64,000 nucleotides of DNA from Stagonosporopsis chrysanthemi. Lineage: Eukaryota > Ascomycota > Dothideomycetes > Pleosporales > Didymellaceae. Both the position numbers and the translations under genes were made by a program. Shown in pieces: positions 1 to 10,400 of this stretch. The notes under the pieces are model-generated. The model searched no databases and was not told the origin of the DNA. It worked only from the letters and a program-made list of their open reading frames with translations. Position 1 is the first letter of the stretch; every line of letters starts with the position of its first letter. Where the stretch lies: contig JAFISE010000055.1 in the NCBI GenBank assembly GCA_022560025.1, positions 62,001 to 126,000 of the forward strand. The letters run 5' to 3'.

Positions 1-1
1 C

Positions 2-907
2 AACGACAAGCACTCTTCTACGCCGGCGCAGTACAAGTGTCTCTACCCTCCATGCACATACGCTTCGAAGCGTGAGTCGAACTGCAAGCAACACATGGAG
101 AAGGCTCATGGCTGGGAATATGTTCGGTCCAAGAGCAATGGCCGCAAGAAGAGTCAGGCAGTCAGCAACAGCCCCACTACTCCGCTCACTCCTTTCATGG
201 GTACACCACAGTCTGCTGCTCTAACCACGCCTATCACACCTTTCATGGCCTCACCTTCAGTGCCATTGGTGAACGACTTCGATCCTTACGGCTTCAACAC
301 CCCAGCGATGAGTCTCCACAACTTCCAGGATGATTTCCGCAGGGATTCGATCACTTCTGGTCTCACCTACTCCTCCGGCAACTCACCGGTTGAGCCAACG
401 TCTTTCGTGGATGCTGCGGTGACCCCAGCTGATGTCACGATCGACCACACTGCCTCTTTGTTTCCCGAATGTGGAATGGGATCAGCCTACACTATGGGCT
501 TCCCGCAACATACCCCTGCTCTGAGCACAGACTTCAACTTCAATGAGCCTATGTTCACAATGTCTTCAAACCAGACTCTCGGTCTTCCTCAGCTGTCACC
601 AATGGCTCAGCCCGATCTTACTCTGTTTTCGCCTCAGATGCAGATTGACGAGGGCTTTGGCGACGCCATGGATACCATGGACATGCAGGCCTTCACCCGC
701 CCAACGGAGGACTTCACTCTGTTCGACTCTGTGCCGGCTAGCAACATGTCGATGAGTAACACTGCCAACTTCTTCCCGGACTTCAATCAGCTCGGTGGGC
801 AGTTCGACAATGGAACTCAACAGTATGAGAACCCTTTCTACAACGCTACTACTCTTGACACCACGTTGGACGAAATGCTGGGTCTCACCCCCAGCAACCA
901 GCAGTAA
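2..907 (+). CDS. C2H2 zinc-finger transcription factor, 3' part (5' end outside window)
   Basis: The frame is open from base 2 to a TAA at 905-907, so only the C-terminal ~301 residues are present. Directly before the internal ATG at 95 lies a C2H2 finger: CLYPPC, then twelve residues, then H-x4-H (QHMEKAH), followed by a basic GWEYVRSKSNGRKK stretch. The rest is a Ser/Thr/Pro/Met-rich tail with a TPFMGTP / TPFMASP near-repeat, acidic-aromatic patches (EDFTLFD, FFPDFNQ) typical of activation domains, and an ending around LDEMLGL. This is seen in the sequence; a nuclear DNA-binding regulator is the family inference. Further fingers may lie upstream. I do not recognise an ortholog with confidence. 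Confidence 0.85.
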   Translation, partial: NDKHSSTPAQYKCLYPPCTYASKRESNCKQHMEKAHGWEYVRSKSNGRKKSQAVSNSPTTPLTPFMGTPQSAALTTPITPFMASPSVPLVNDFDPYGFNTPAMSLHNFQDDFRRDSITSGLTYSSGNSPVEPTSFVDAAVTPADVTIDHTASLFPECGMGSAYTMGFPQHTPALSTDFNFNEPMFTMSSNQTLGLPQLSPMAQPDLTLFSPQMQIDEGFGDAMDTMDMQAFTRPTEDFTLFDSVPASNMSMSNTANFFPDFNQLGGQFDNGTQQYENPFYNATTLDTTLDEMLGLTPSNQQ

Positions 908-1858
908 ACGCTGGGCTGCTTTGTATACGATGATGGATGTGCATTTGAATAAGGATCTTTTCGTATTTATTTATTTTCAGCGGCGCATAGCGAGCACAAC
1001 GAGCATATAAATATGCACTTTACGGACACGGTATGGACATGTCATGGAACACAAGATTTCCCTCTCTGCTTCACGGTGGCATTTTTCGCCCTCAGAACAG
1101 AAAATCCATAAAACAAATGGCTTCTGGATCTCTCATCTCTCTTGTATCGTAATTGATTTGATCTCCCCCCCTTCTTTCCTTTGGTCTGTGGAAGCAGGGT
1201 GAGGTTGAGATCGTCAGATAGTGTAGAATAGACACAACACAAGCAAATTGTGGAGGAAAGCGCGTTTTCGAAACTGCTTTGTGATGCAAAATGTTTTATG
1301 ACTCTAAATGTGTGACACATTCCGCTTCGATGATTCTGCCGCGTCCCGACAACCACAGTTCCTGTGCTAAACCCTGAAAGTTGCATCAAACAACAAGGGT
1401 CCTGAATCCAGCACTATATTCAGCAAACTAACCCCTAACAGGATGACATCACGGACTATCGCTTTCGATAAAGATGGTGCAGACGAGTCGGACTTAGCGC
1501 CTTGAGCTGGACGGCGGAGTGGAGAATGGTGGGTCGATACGGACATCGCATGCAAGTGGCACGGACTTGAAACGCTCGAGCGGCTCGCGAACCAGGCGCC
1601 CCTTCCTCTTTAGCCATCATGCTGCCATCTACCCTCGACAGGCGGAGGCTCTCGTCGTCGTCGTCGCGAAGACGCTTTCTTGTCACTTTCTTTGCATATT
1701 ACCTTTAGGCCGCGCAGGCTGTCCAATCTCTATCTCTATCTTGTCCCTCTTTACTTAGGAAACGCTGGTCGTGTTCCTGCCTCCGACGATTTCGCGAAAC
1801 CGGTTCGCGCTGTTTCAGTTTTATCATTCTTTTCACGTCATTTCCTGGGATTTTCGAG
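908..1858. other. Intergenic: 3' UTR of zinc-finger gene and 5' region of MFS gene
   Basis: No coding potential I trust. The stretch after 908 is AT-rich and suits a 3' UTR. Pyrimidine-rich sequence with repeated TCTAT blocks around 1725-1750 precedes the MFS start and looks like a fungal 5' leader. Short open frames here overlap on both strands and lack family features. Confidence 0.6.
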
Positions 1859-3570
1859 ATGTTGGGTTTTCACAAGAGGACGAGGAGTTTGATCCCCGTC
1901 AAAGAGCTGGCAAAGTACGATGTTGTACCAGTCGAGGAGGAATCGTATGGCTATGAGAGCGAAAGTGAGGAAGAGGAGGAGCAGGAATTGCAGGCAGACG
2001 CGTCAGACCTGACAGCACGTTCGCGAAGAAGACAACTGTGGCTCGTCTACCTCATCTTTCTCGCCGAAGCGTAAGTCTATTCTAACCCCAGCTGTTTACT
2101 CTCGAAATATCTAAGTCGTGGACCCTGAGTCGAGAGCACCCGCGCTAATGCACGACATGCAGCATCATGGCATCAAGTCTACAGCCTCAACTTCAGATGC
2201 TCCTCTCGTCTTCCGACTATTGCGGAAACCTTTCTACATCCTATCTCCGAAGCATCCTCGATTGCGCGTATGCGTTCGGCGGCACCACCGGTCTCTTTTG
2301 GGGATACTTGGCTGATCGCATGGGCCGCAGGCGAGTCACGCTGATTGGGCTATGGAGTATGGTCATTTGCTGCCTGAGCATGGGCTTTGCGACGAACCTT
2401 GCTGCTTGCGCTGTTTTTAGATTCTTTGCCGGCATGGTCAGCTCCGCGGTCGTATGTACCAGCTTGACGATGGTCGGAGATCTGAGCACAACTGCTGAAG
2501 AAAGGGCAAGGAACGTTGCGAAGCTACCCATCATCACGCTTTGCGGCTCTGTCGGCCCGCTCGTTCAGGGTATGGTCTCTGAGAGCCTACAGGCATACGG
2601 CATGGTGTGGGAGAAGTTTCCCACACTTGGCTCGGAATTGGCTTGTGGAAGCGTACTTTTCGTGATTGCGATTGCCGCTTCTGTACTGCTCAAGGAGTCT
2701 CTGCCCCTACACTACGATGTACCCGTTGAGCCTATGGATCTCGACTGCGAGAAAGCAGCCTTCCTGACACGCAGCTCTGAGGATACTAACATCACTCTTG
2801 TCGACATCGCGCACCCGGATCCTATTACCATCACACAGTTCATGCAGGCACCCTCACTTCTCGTCCTTCTCTCGTCCTTCTGCCTTCTCTCTCTTCACGC
2901 TGCGACATTCGATGTTCTCCTCCCGCACCTCGGACACAGCAGCACGCAGCACGGCGGCATGGGCATTCCATGCGACTGGCTCAGCATCGTCGTAATGATC
3001 ATGCGCGGTATTGCTGCCATGGCTGTCTTTGCTCTCGTACCAACGATGATGGAGCAGCACGGCTTGCTGAAGCTTTACCGCACGATTTCGCTCCTCTTCC
3101 CCACCGTCTACATCGTCACACCGCTTCTCGCTTTATTGGTAACATGCTCCGGCCTTGCACCAGTTCTCTCCGTCTTCGCCATCTTGATCAAGCACATCCT
3201 TGCAAGCGGCGCGTTTGTCCTCGTCGTCCTTCTGGTTCTTAATACTACGCCCGATGCTTTCTCCGCAGGAACTGTTGTCGGCATGATGCAAGTTGCGTCA
3301 CTTTTCAAAGCATTTGCTGTGGCTGTAAGCGGTGCTAGCTACTACATCAGCAGCGATGTCAGTGTGCCCGTTACCAATTTCGCCCTTTGGACGTGTCTGG
3401 CTATCTTTGGCGCTGCGGGTGCCGTGTGCGCGTGGTTCGTGAAAGAGAGGCCAAGTGTCGGCCTCGACTTCAAGGGTGACGTGTTGAAGTGGGAAAGCGT
3501 CTTCGACTTTGACGCTGACGAGGCCGAGAACGAAAAATTCGAGGAAAACTTTGTGGTTGGCGATGATTGA
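1859..3570 (+). CDS. Major facilitator superfamily transporter
   Basis: Two exons, 1859-2070 and 2163-3570, give 539 residues. The 92-nt intron has GTAAGT and CAG ends and splits an Ala codon, joining VYLIFLAEA to IMASSLQPQ. The N-terminus is cytosolic and acidic (an ESEEEEEQE run near residue 40). It is followed by about twelve hydrophobic segments with an MFS motif A (GYLADRMGRRRVTLIG) between TM2 and TM3, and a ~60-residue central loop. The C-terminus is acidic. The family moves small solutes or drugs by proton coupling; the substrate cannot be read from the sequence. The overall look is that of the DHA1/YCR023C-like group. The ATG at 1859 is preferred because it opens the exon in a CGAGATG context. 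Confidence 0.85.
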
Positions 3571-4309
3571 CTGATTTTCTTCACATGTTTGTATCCAGCC
3601 ACTTGTTTCCTTTTGTTCACGTGTAGCGATTTCCTTGTGTATATACAAATGCATCACCCAATGCCATCTCCTCCAAGCATTGCGAAAAAGTCTGAGAGCT
3701 TCGACACCCTTGTCCTGTCAGCAACTTGTGAGATTGCGGTCAAGAAGCAGGTGAATGGGATTGGGGCAGCCGAACTGTGAAACACGCCAACTAATGCGCG
3801 AAAATGGATACATATGCAGGACGAGAACTTGCAGCGGCCATAGTATGTCCTGGGTGGCTGTTTGATGGCAAGCACGTAGCAGAGCACGTCGAAGGGCACA
3901 CAAGCCTCTTTGAGACTCTTCAGCTGCACTCCACGCGTTCGTCATGGAGATCCTCCCCGCAGTTTACAGTTGTCACTCCTCCGCTAGCAGACAGAACAGG
4001 TTAGAACCAAACAACGACGCGACAAGCGGCGGGATGCCCCTGGCAAGCCTGCATGGCAGCGCTCGAAACGAGAAGAGGAGAGGCCGCGGTGGCTTCTGTT
4101 TGGGGATGGTCCAACGGCGCTTGGAAAGGCAACCGCGACTTGTGTCCCTTTTCACTTTCCTGATCACAACACGCCTTGCAGACTATTTGTTTGTTTTCGC
4201 GCATGTACCACCACCACCAAACCCCACCACCCAGAAAAACAACCGTATCTCTACACCCGCAGCACTACACAACATTTAGTGAAAACCTGCATTTGCTACA
4301 CTTTGCGCC
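3571..4309. other. Intergenic between MFS and NTF2-like genes
   Basis: No supported gene. The stretch just before 4310 is rich in CCACC and CACCAC and looks like a 5' leader. Nothing else was seen. Confidence 0.55.
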
Positions 4310-6091
4310 ATGACGCTCAGCGACACATACCAGCGGTTTTTGGACCGCCCTTCGCAGGGCGCGCTTGCGGAAAACGCAGCGCTGCACTACATTACCACCC
4401 TTACCAGCCTCCACGATGCGCCCACGATCATCAAGCACCTGCAAGTTCAGGAGAAGCTGCTGAAGAAGACGAAGCAGCAGGTCGTGAGCGTGGTTGAGGG
4501 CAGGCATGCGCTCAGCCTGGACGTGGAGACGACGATTGAGTTTGTCAACGGCGGCGGTGCCTACTTGCCCGGTCTGGACGACAACTTTGTCGCAGACCGC
4601 ACTGTCACATTCCCTATGGTTAGTACGCCTATGTGAAGCGTTCAAGCGCATGCTGACGACAAGACAGGTCCACATTGTACACTTTGACAGCGCAGACAAG
4701 ATTACCCAGATCCGCCAGTACTGGGATCAGGGCTCGCTGCTAAAGCAGATCGACGTAATCGGCGCTCGCTCACGAAACTGGCCTATTCGTGAAGGTTCTG
4801 AGCAGGCGAAGCTGATCAAGTTCTCCGCTCAAATCGCACAGCCCGACTCAGCGCCGTCTTCGCGCCCCTCGACCGCCTCCCGAGGCGCCGACGAGGTCTC
4901 AATCCGCTCGCGCGGCTCTACCAACAATGCCATGAATGACCCCCACGCTTCTCTCTCGCTCTTCGAGCGCCGCCAGATCGAGGAGAATGAGCTGCCTAGT
5001 GCACACCCGACAGCACCCCGCGTACAGTCTGCAAAGCCTCCGCCTCGCGAATACTCTGAGCTGTTCGTTGGTGATAATGCAGGCTCGCCGTCTCCTCAGA
5101 ACCAGAGAATTCCTGTCAAGGGAGGCGTCAACAAGCAGTCGCAGGTGAACCGCTTGTTTGACGAGACAGAGGAGGACAGGGTTGCCGCCACTACAGCGCT
5201 CAAGGGCACCAAGACGAACCCCAAGAAGTTCAACCACTTCGAGTTCGGCGACAGCGAAGATCAGAAGACGCCCCGTGGACGTGACGACTCCAGGAAAGAG
5301 GGAGTCCGTGGCAACAGCAAGAGCCAGGCGAATTGGAATTTCGAGGACTTTGTCACCCCTGAGAAGACAAACCCGAAGAACAACCCACAAGCTGCCCGCA
5401 ACTTTAGCTGGGAGGACGATGAGGTAAGTGCGAATAGGAAGAGCTAGACACCTCAGCCTTTCCGGTCCGAGTTGTGTCAATTTGAGCCGTTATCATGAGC
5501 GCTGTTGACATTTTTCAGGTCGAGGCATCGCCTGTTCGCGTTGAGCGCGTGATCAAGGCACGTCCTGGCACAGGTCACCAATTCGAGTTTGAAGACGAAG
5601 GTACACCAGCAGCACGCAAAGCGCAGCGTCCAACCAAGGGCGGCGTGTCGAACAAGGGCCAGGGACTGTACGATGACCACGTCACTGGCACCAATGACGA
5701 GGAGAGCACTGCACACGGTGACAACCGCCCATTGGGCGACGTCACCAAGGTTGTCGAGAACGAAAACCGCTCGAAAAACTTCGGTGCCCATTGGGAGATG
5801 AACGACAACACTCCCGTGAACAAGTCCAACGAGAACCGCAACCCAGGAAAGTCCCACCAGGCTACCAAGTCTAACTTTGGCTTCTACGACGAGTCACCTT
5901 CGCAGGGATATAAGATTAACATTGCTGGTAATGGCATGGGCAACCGCGCTGGTACACAGTTCTCGTTGTTCGATCAAGAGCCAGAGCCCGAGGTTGACGA
6001 CAGGAAGATTGGTAACCACAAGGGTATCAAGGCCACCGGTGACGGTATGGGCGGGCGTAAGGGCGCGGACAAGAGCTTCTGGGACTTCTAA
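4310..6091 (+). CDS. NTF2-like domain protein with long motif-rich disordered tail
   Basis: Three exons, 4310-4618, 4668-5423 and 5519-6091, give 545 residues. Introns have GTTAGT/CAG and GTAAGT/CAG ends, both in phase 0. Residues ~1-150 look like an NTF2/SnoaL-like fold: helical start (YQRFLDRPSQGALAEN), then LDVETTIEFVNGGGAYLPG, then VHIVHFDSADKITQIRQYWDQGSLLKQIDVIG. The remaining ~390 residues are polar and disordered. They carry a recurring aromatic-acidic motif (FNHFEFGD, WNFEDF, NFSWEDD, HQFEFEDE, FGFYDESP, QFSLFDQEP) and Gly/Lys modules such as KGGVNKQ, KGGVSNKG and GDGMGGRKGADKSFWDF at the C-terminus. This architecture occurs in uncharacterised fungal proteins; no function is assigned. 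The strong repeat structure suggests multivalent binding, which is inference. Confidence 0.82.
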
Positions 6092-6290
6092 AAGCGACTT
6101 GTTGGCTAACGTGTAAGAGTTCTGCGTTTGATTTACCTCGTTATGGACCTGTTTTGAGATGCTTGGATGTCTGTCATTGTGATCGAATCAGCAGCATGGT
6201 CCGGCCGGCGTAAGCATAGGTATACCATGGTGACATAGTTGCAATTCATTACTTAACTTCCGAATGCTTGATCATGGCCTAGTGATCTGC

Positions 6291-7787
6291 TCATGCTGTT
6301 TGCTCTAGAAGCGCATGTTGTTCTTTGGAGCCTGTCTTTGTCTTCGCCTTTACGAAAACAACTTCAAGCTCATCTCCCACTCTGTAACTGTCCATCTCGC
6401 CATCCCACTTGACCAGCTTAATCGACGAATGTAGACCCATCCTCGTGCCGCCCTTACCTGTACACAACCCCTTCTCCACCAAGATACTCCAAACGCACCT
6501 GAATGCTTCGCCCTCGAATTCGCGCTCGCCCTGCTCTCCATCCTGCGCATGATCATTGAACCACACACCTCGCTCCACAATGCGCTCCAAGTCATCGCAG
6601 CTATCCATGCTCGCCCAGATATCCCACGGCATGTACTTGACGCACACCTCCTTCAGCGTTGGCGAGGCGTCGAGCATCGCCAGAGCCTGCGCGGCGACGT
6701 GCACCCAATAGCGTACTTTCAGCGGCAGTGTGTAGCCCGGACGGCTGTTGCGGCGGTGGAAGTAGGAGTCGCGGTTTATGAAGTAGAGGGGGAGAGTGAT
6801 GGAGGCGAGAGAGGGAAAAGTGGAGCTGCAGAGGTAGGAGAAGAGCGGCGAGACTTCCATGTCCACGAGCAGATCGAGTTTCGTGCTCAGGTCGTCGTGC
6901 GGGTGCGAGGTGTTCTCCGCGTGGTATGTTTCCTCTGCGTCTTGGAATGGGTTGTGGGTGAGCAGTCCGGAGAGGTCATCTGCAGCTATGTTCGGGTCCA
7001 GCACGGGCGCTGGGTGCGTGTATACGGGGTACAGGGCTGCGTCCGTAGGGTCATAGAAGTTGTCGTCGTAGTAGCCGCCCGTGTGGTCGTGCTCGTCGTA
7101 GTGGCTGTCGTAGGGTGCGCCGCGGATGTAGTCGACGTCGACTTCTGCAGTGTCGTCGTATGCGTGCTCTTCATCGCCGCCTTCAAACCACCATTCGTCT
7201 CGTCCTTGTGTGCGATCTGGCGGATACATGCGCAGGTCAGGGAACGTAACCCAGTCCAGCTCGATGCCTTTCAGCCATGAGAGCCATTGCGCGCCGGCCG
7301 GGTGTTGTTCGACGGCTTCGAGCAGCGACTTTAAGATGAACGGGCCACAACTGAGGAATACAGTATGGTGCTTGAACAGGGCCTCGAGAGCCTCGAGGGC
7401 GATCTGGCGGTTGAGGAGGAAGTACTCATGGTGCAGGACGAGCAAGAGCGCGGCGGCGCTGGGCTTGAAGTGCCTCAGGTTGCGGCGCTCAATGCGAAGA
7501 GCACGATCGCTGCGCTTATCGGGAATGCTGATAGCATAGTTGTAGATCTGGTAATATATTAGAAGCTGTCCTGAAATCAAAAGTTCAAGTTGTGGCCTGG
7601 GACGTACCTGATCGCGGAGCTCGCGTGGCAGCCGCAAAAACGGCAGGATCGACGTGCTCACAGCGTCGTATCGATGACCTGCAGAAGTATCAAATACAGA
7701 TGCCACAGGTGCAGCATACGCCGTGGCAGCCATCTTACCTCGTGCCCTCGAATTGTCGCGTCGTATCTCGTGTTTACGGAAGAGCAT
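6291..7787 (-). CDS. LPxELRxxIY (2EXR / F-box-like) domain protein
   Basis: The minus-strand frame runs from an ATG at 7785-7787 to a TGA at 6291-6293. A 60-nt in-frame intron at 7548-7607 (GTACGT...CAG on the minus strand) should be removed. Splicing restores the motif LPRELRDQIYNYAISIP, typical of the fungal LPxELRxxIY domain often annotated as 2EXR or F-box-like. The spliced protein is 478 residues, or 460 if translation starts at the second Met (7733), which opens MAATAYAAP and is equally plausible. The centre is strongly acidic and Tyr/His-rich (repeated YD, DDT and HYDEHD). The C-terminal half has WVH, FINRDSYFHRR and SIKLVKWDG segments seen in such proteins. The family is expanded in filamentous ascomycetes; the function is unknown. 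Confidence 0.8.
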   Translation of the reverse strand: MLFRKHEIRRDNSRARGKMAATAYAAPVASVFDTSAGHRYDAVSTSILPFLRLPRELRDQVRPRPQLELLISGQLLIYYQIYNYAISIPDKRSDRALRIERRNLRHFKPSAAALLLVLHHEYFLLNRQIALEALEALFKHHTVFLSCGPFILKSLLEAVEQHPAGAQWLSWLKGIELDWVTFPDLRMYPPDRTQGRDEWWFEGGDEEHAYDDTAEVDVDYIRGAPYDSHYDEHDHTGGYYDDNFYDPTDAALYPVYTHPAPVLDPNIAADDLSGLLTHNPFQDAEETYHAENTSHPHDDLSTKLDLLVDMEVSPLFSYLCSSTFPSLASITLPLYFINRDSYFHRRNSRPGYTLPLKVRYWVHVAAQALAMLDASPTLKEVCVKYMPWDIWASMDSCDDLERIVERGVWFNDHAQDGEQGEREFEGEAFRCVWSILVEKGLCTGKGGTRMGLHSSIKLVKWDGEMDSYRVGDELEVVFVKAKTKTGSKEQHALLEQTA

Positions 7788-10400
7788 GCCGACACCTGCA
7801 GCCTACGCCATTTGCACGTGATGAAGCCGTAGGGCTGGGGATCCCTGTTCGGAAGACGATCTCCCTTTCGGGCAGGAGCGTCAGATCGACGGCGTTGGGG
7901 CGGGCCGACCGAACGAAGGCAGAGCAACTTAACAAACGTGTTTCTGGCATTGACACTGCAGCAGTGGAGCCCGTGGCCCCATGCTAACTTACGCAACCGT
8001 GAGATGTTCGCCAACGGTCCAAGTGCGGAGTAATATCGCAGGAACCGTGGTAGTGTGCGAACCACGCCATTGATGCAACGTGTTTGCTCCTTCCGAATTT
8101 CCTGCTTGGGCCCCCTGAGGAAACGCCAAAACAACGGCACTTCAAGGCCTTGTTCGTATTCGGCCTTGTTCGCGCTGAGGGAAGCCCCACCAGATCTGGC
8201 CAAGATGTTGCTAGTTGATTCGGCGATCACTGACAGAACGAAACTGCTGTTGGCAGTGCCCACAGCCTAGCGGCCACAGCGCCATTCGCTACCACTGCGC
8301 GTATGATGTAGATTATCTGTTGCGGAACACGCTACGTGATATGCAGTAGTGGACTCAGGGGCAGCACTGAGCAAGCGTACTTAGCCGCCGGGATGCGTTC
8401 CCGAAAAGTGTACGAGTGTGGTTGTATTATTTTATATAGGAGTCGGACGTCGGACGTTTTGGCATTCCTGATGTTGATCATGGATCCAAGCGATAGGGCT
8501 AAGCAGTTTCGCAGCCATGAGCCCGAAATTGCTGTATTGAAATGTCACTTAGAGCACTCTTCCATAGTAAAATCCAAAGCCGACGACTGGTGAGCCTTGT
8601 CGACCACCGCTGAGCGCGGTGCAACCTGCCAGCTACGTACCAACTGCTTCTGTGCTACGGCCAGAGTCCCAACAGTTCCACCTATGGACGGCTACCGGCC
8701 GCTCATTACGACGCCTGCTGCACAGCATGAGGTCTCAATCCGTGTTTCGGCTTGAGTCTGTCCTAGCAACGTGTTGTTCTCAGGCGACACGATGGCTTCT
8801 CCGATTCTGCAAGTCCATAGGTGGCTTAGATCGGACAGCAGCGACGCAATCCTGGACTGCAAATGCTCGAGAGCCAGGATTCATAATAGAACATTACGTT
8901 GATGATTCACCTGACTACACGCATGCATGCAATCTGCCGTGTAAACGCTTGCCTCAAACGGTGGTGTTATACGGTCAATGCAAGGCTGATGTACAGCAGC
9001 TTGTGTGCCTTAAAGACGAGCAGCTTGTAGTAAGTCGTGCGTCCTGAAGTTTCAAAATCTGCAGGTCGACGCAGGGCGAAAACAGGCGCTCGACACGTTC
9101 TCTTTACGGAACAGGCAAGCTCTTCCAAATCATGGGCGCTTCATGAGAGACATCTCGTCATCACCTAGGACAAGGCCAATAGCAACACCAAGACGGATAT
9201 GATTCATGGCCCATGCTGAGTGGTATGTTGCGTACAGAGCATGCATTGGCACCTGACACAAAAGCCGTTATCCTGGAAACCTGGTTGTCGGTTCTTGCGT
9301 ACTGTTGCACAATCCGGTCTCAAGTAAAAGTGGCGTACATGCGGTGGTGGACATGACGCCAACCTCGAGCTCAACTAGATACTAGGACGAGGGTGCTCAA
9401 AGACGATGAGAGATGCAAGCCGTCTGAACGAGTTGGCCGCGCTTGACCGGGAACTGCTGTGAGGCTGTTGTAACCACGGGATTCAGCCGTCCATTTGTGC
9501 TACCCTGTGACCAGGCCGCAAGTCTACTGATCTTCATTGTTTGTCTCAGAAGGAAGGCAGGTATACCGGGACCACTACCACCTGGATGCTGTTGCGAGGC
9601 ACGTGGAAATTGATCCAGGCCGTTGCAGTTGCCTTCCTGGAAAAGGGTAGGTAGTAAGGAACAAGCGCCCAGATTCACGTAAGTCTACTTGACAGACACA
9701 TACAAAGGGTTTTGAGTGTGTACGCACTCTTAGGGCGAGTTGCGCCGACTACGCAAAAGCAGCCTCGCTCTCAGTGACGGACCTAAGTCAATGTGATGCG
9801 TAGGCAACGTGACCACTGACGATGTTGTGTAACTGCGATGATCGATCGACACGGGCCAGTGTAGGGAGTCTGGGTTGAAGAGCGATCTCATCTGCAAACA
9901 ACAAAGAGTGTAGGACCTCAAACTTGGGATTAGTTCATCTTTCTGGTTCAGAAATAGAAGGAAACTTGAAGGGTCCCCACCAAGAAATGCGCCGTTCACA
10001 AGACTCGATCTGATCATGTTGATCGCAGAGTCCACTCGACGGGTGCGATGTGGGACCCTCTGCAAGGATGGTCGGCCTTAAGACTCGAACTGAAGGCAGT
10101 TGTTCGGGGAGCAGCCTGAAGGGGCCCGATGAGCCAATTAGTCTGCAGTCGTTGCTGCTCTGGATCAAGACATTTCAAGGTTTGCTGATTGTCAGGCGCG
10201 TGGAAGCGTGGGCGTCATGCGGCTTATCTTGTTTGGTTGTGGATAGCTCGTCGTTGGTGGTTTGGGACCGTACTTTTCAACGTCGCCCAAACGTAAGGAC
10301 CCACGCAAGTTGCTGGGCAACTTTAGACGACTGGGATCAGATGTTGCTACTCGCACACGGTACGCAGGTAATGTGCGATAGATAGCGCCGGCAGCACTGT
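7788..10400. other. Long gene-poor interval, first part
   Basis: I see no credible gene. Open frames exist (for example minus 7658-8263 and plus 8619-9047), but they are basic or low in structure, overlap each other in other frames and show no splice pattern, domain or signal peptide. There are no obvious terminal inverted repeats, direct repeats or transposase relics. It could be promoter or noncoding-RNA territory. Confidence 0.5.

Noticed and set aside
6549..7280. 243-residue plus-strand frame
   Set aside because: Antisense shadow of the minus-strand LPRELRDxIY gene. Its Val-rich translation mirrors acidic codons on the other strand.
7658..8263. 201-residue minus-strand open frame
   Set aside because: It overlaps the 5' part of the LPRELRDxIY gene, is basic and featureless, and has no domain or splice pattern.
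8619..9047. 142-residue plus-strand open frame in the gene-poor zone
   Set aside because: No conserved motif, signal or coding bias visible, and neighbouring frames are of similar length by chance.
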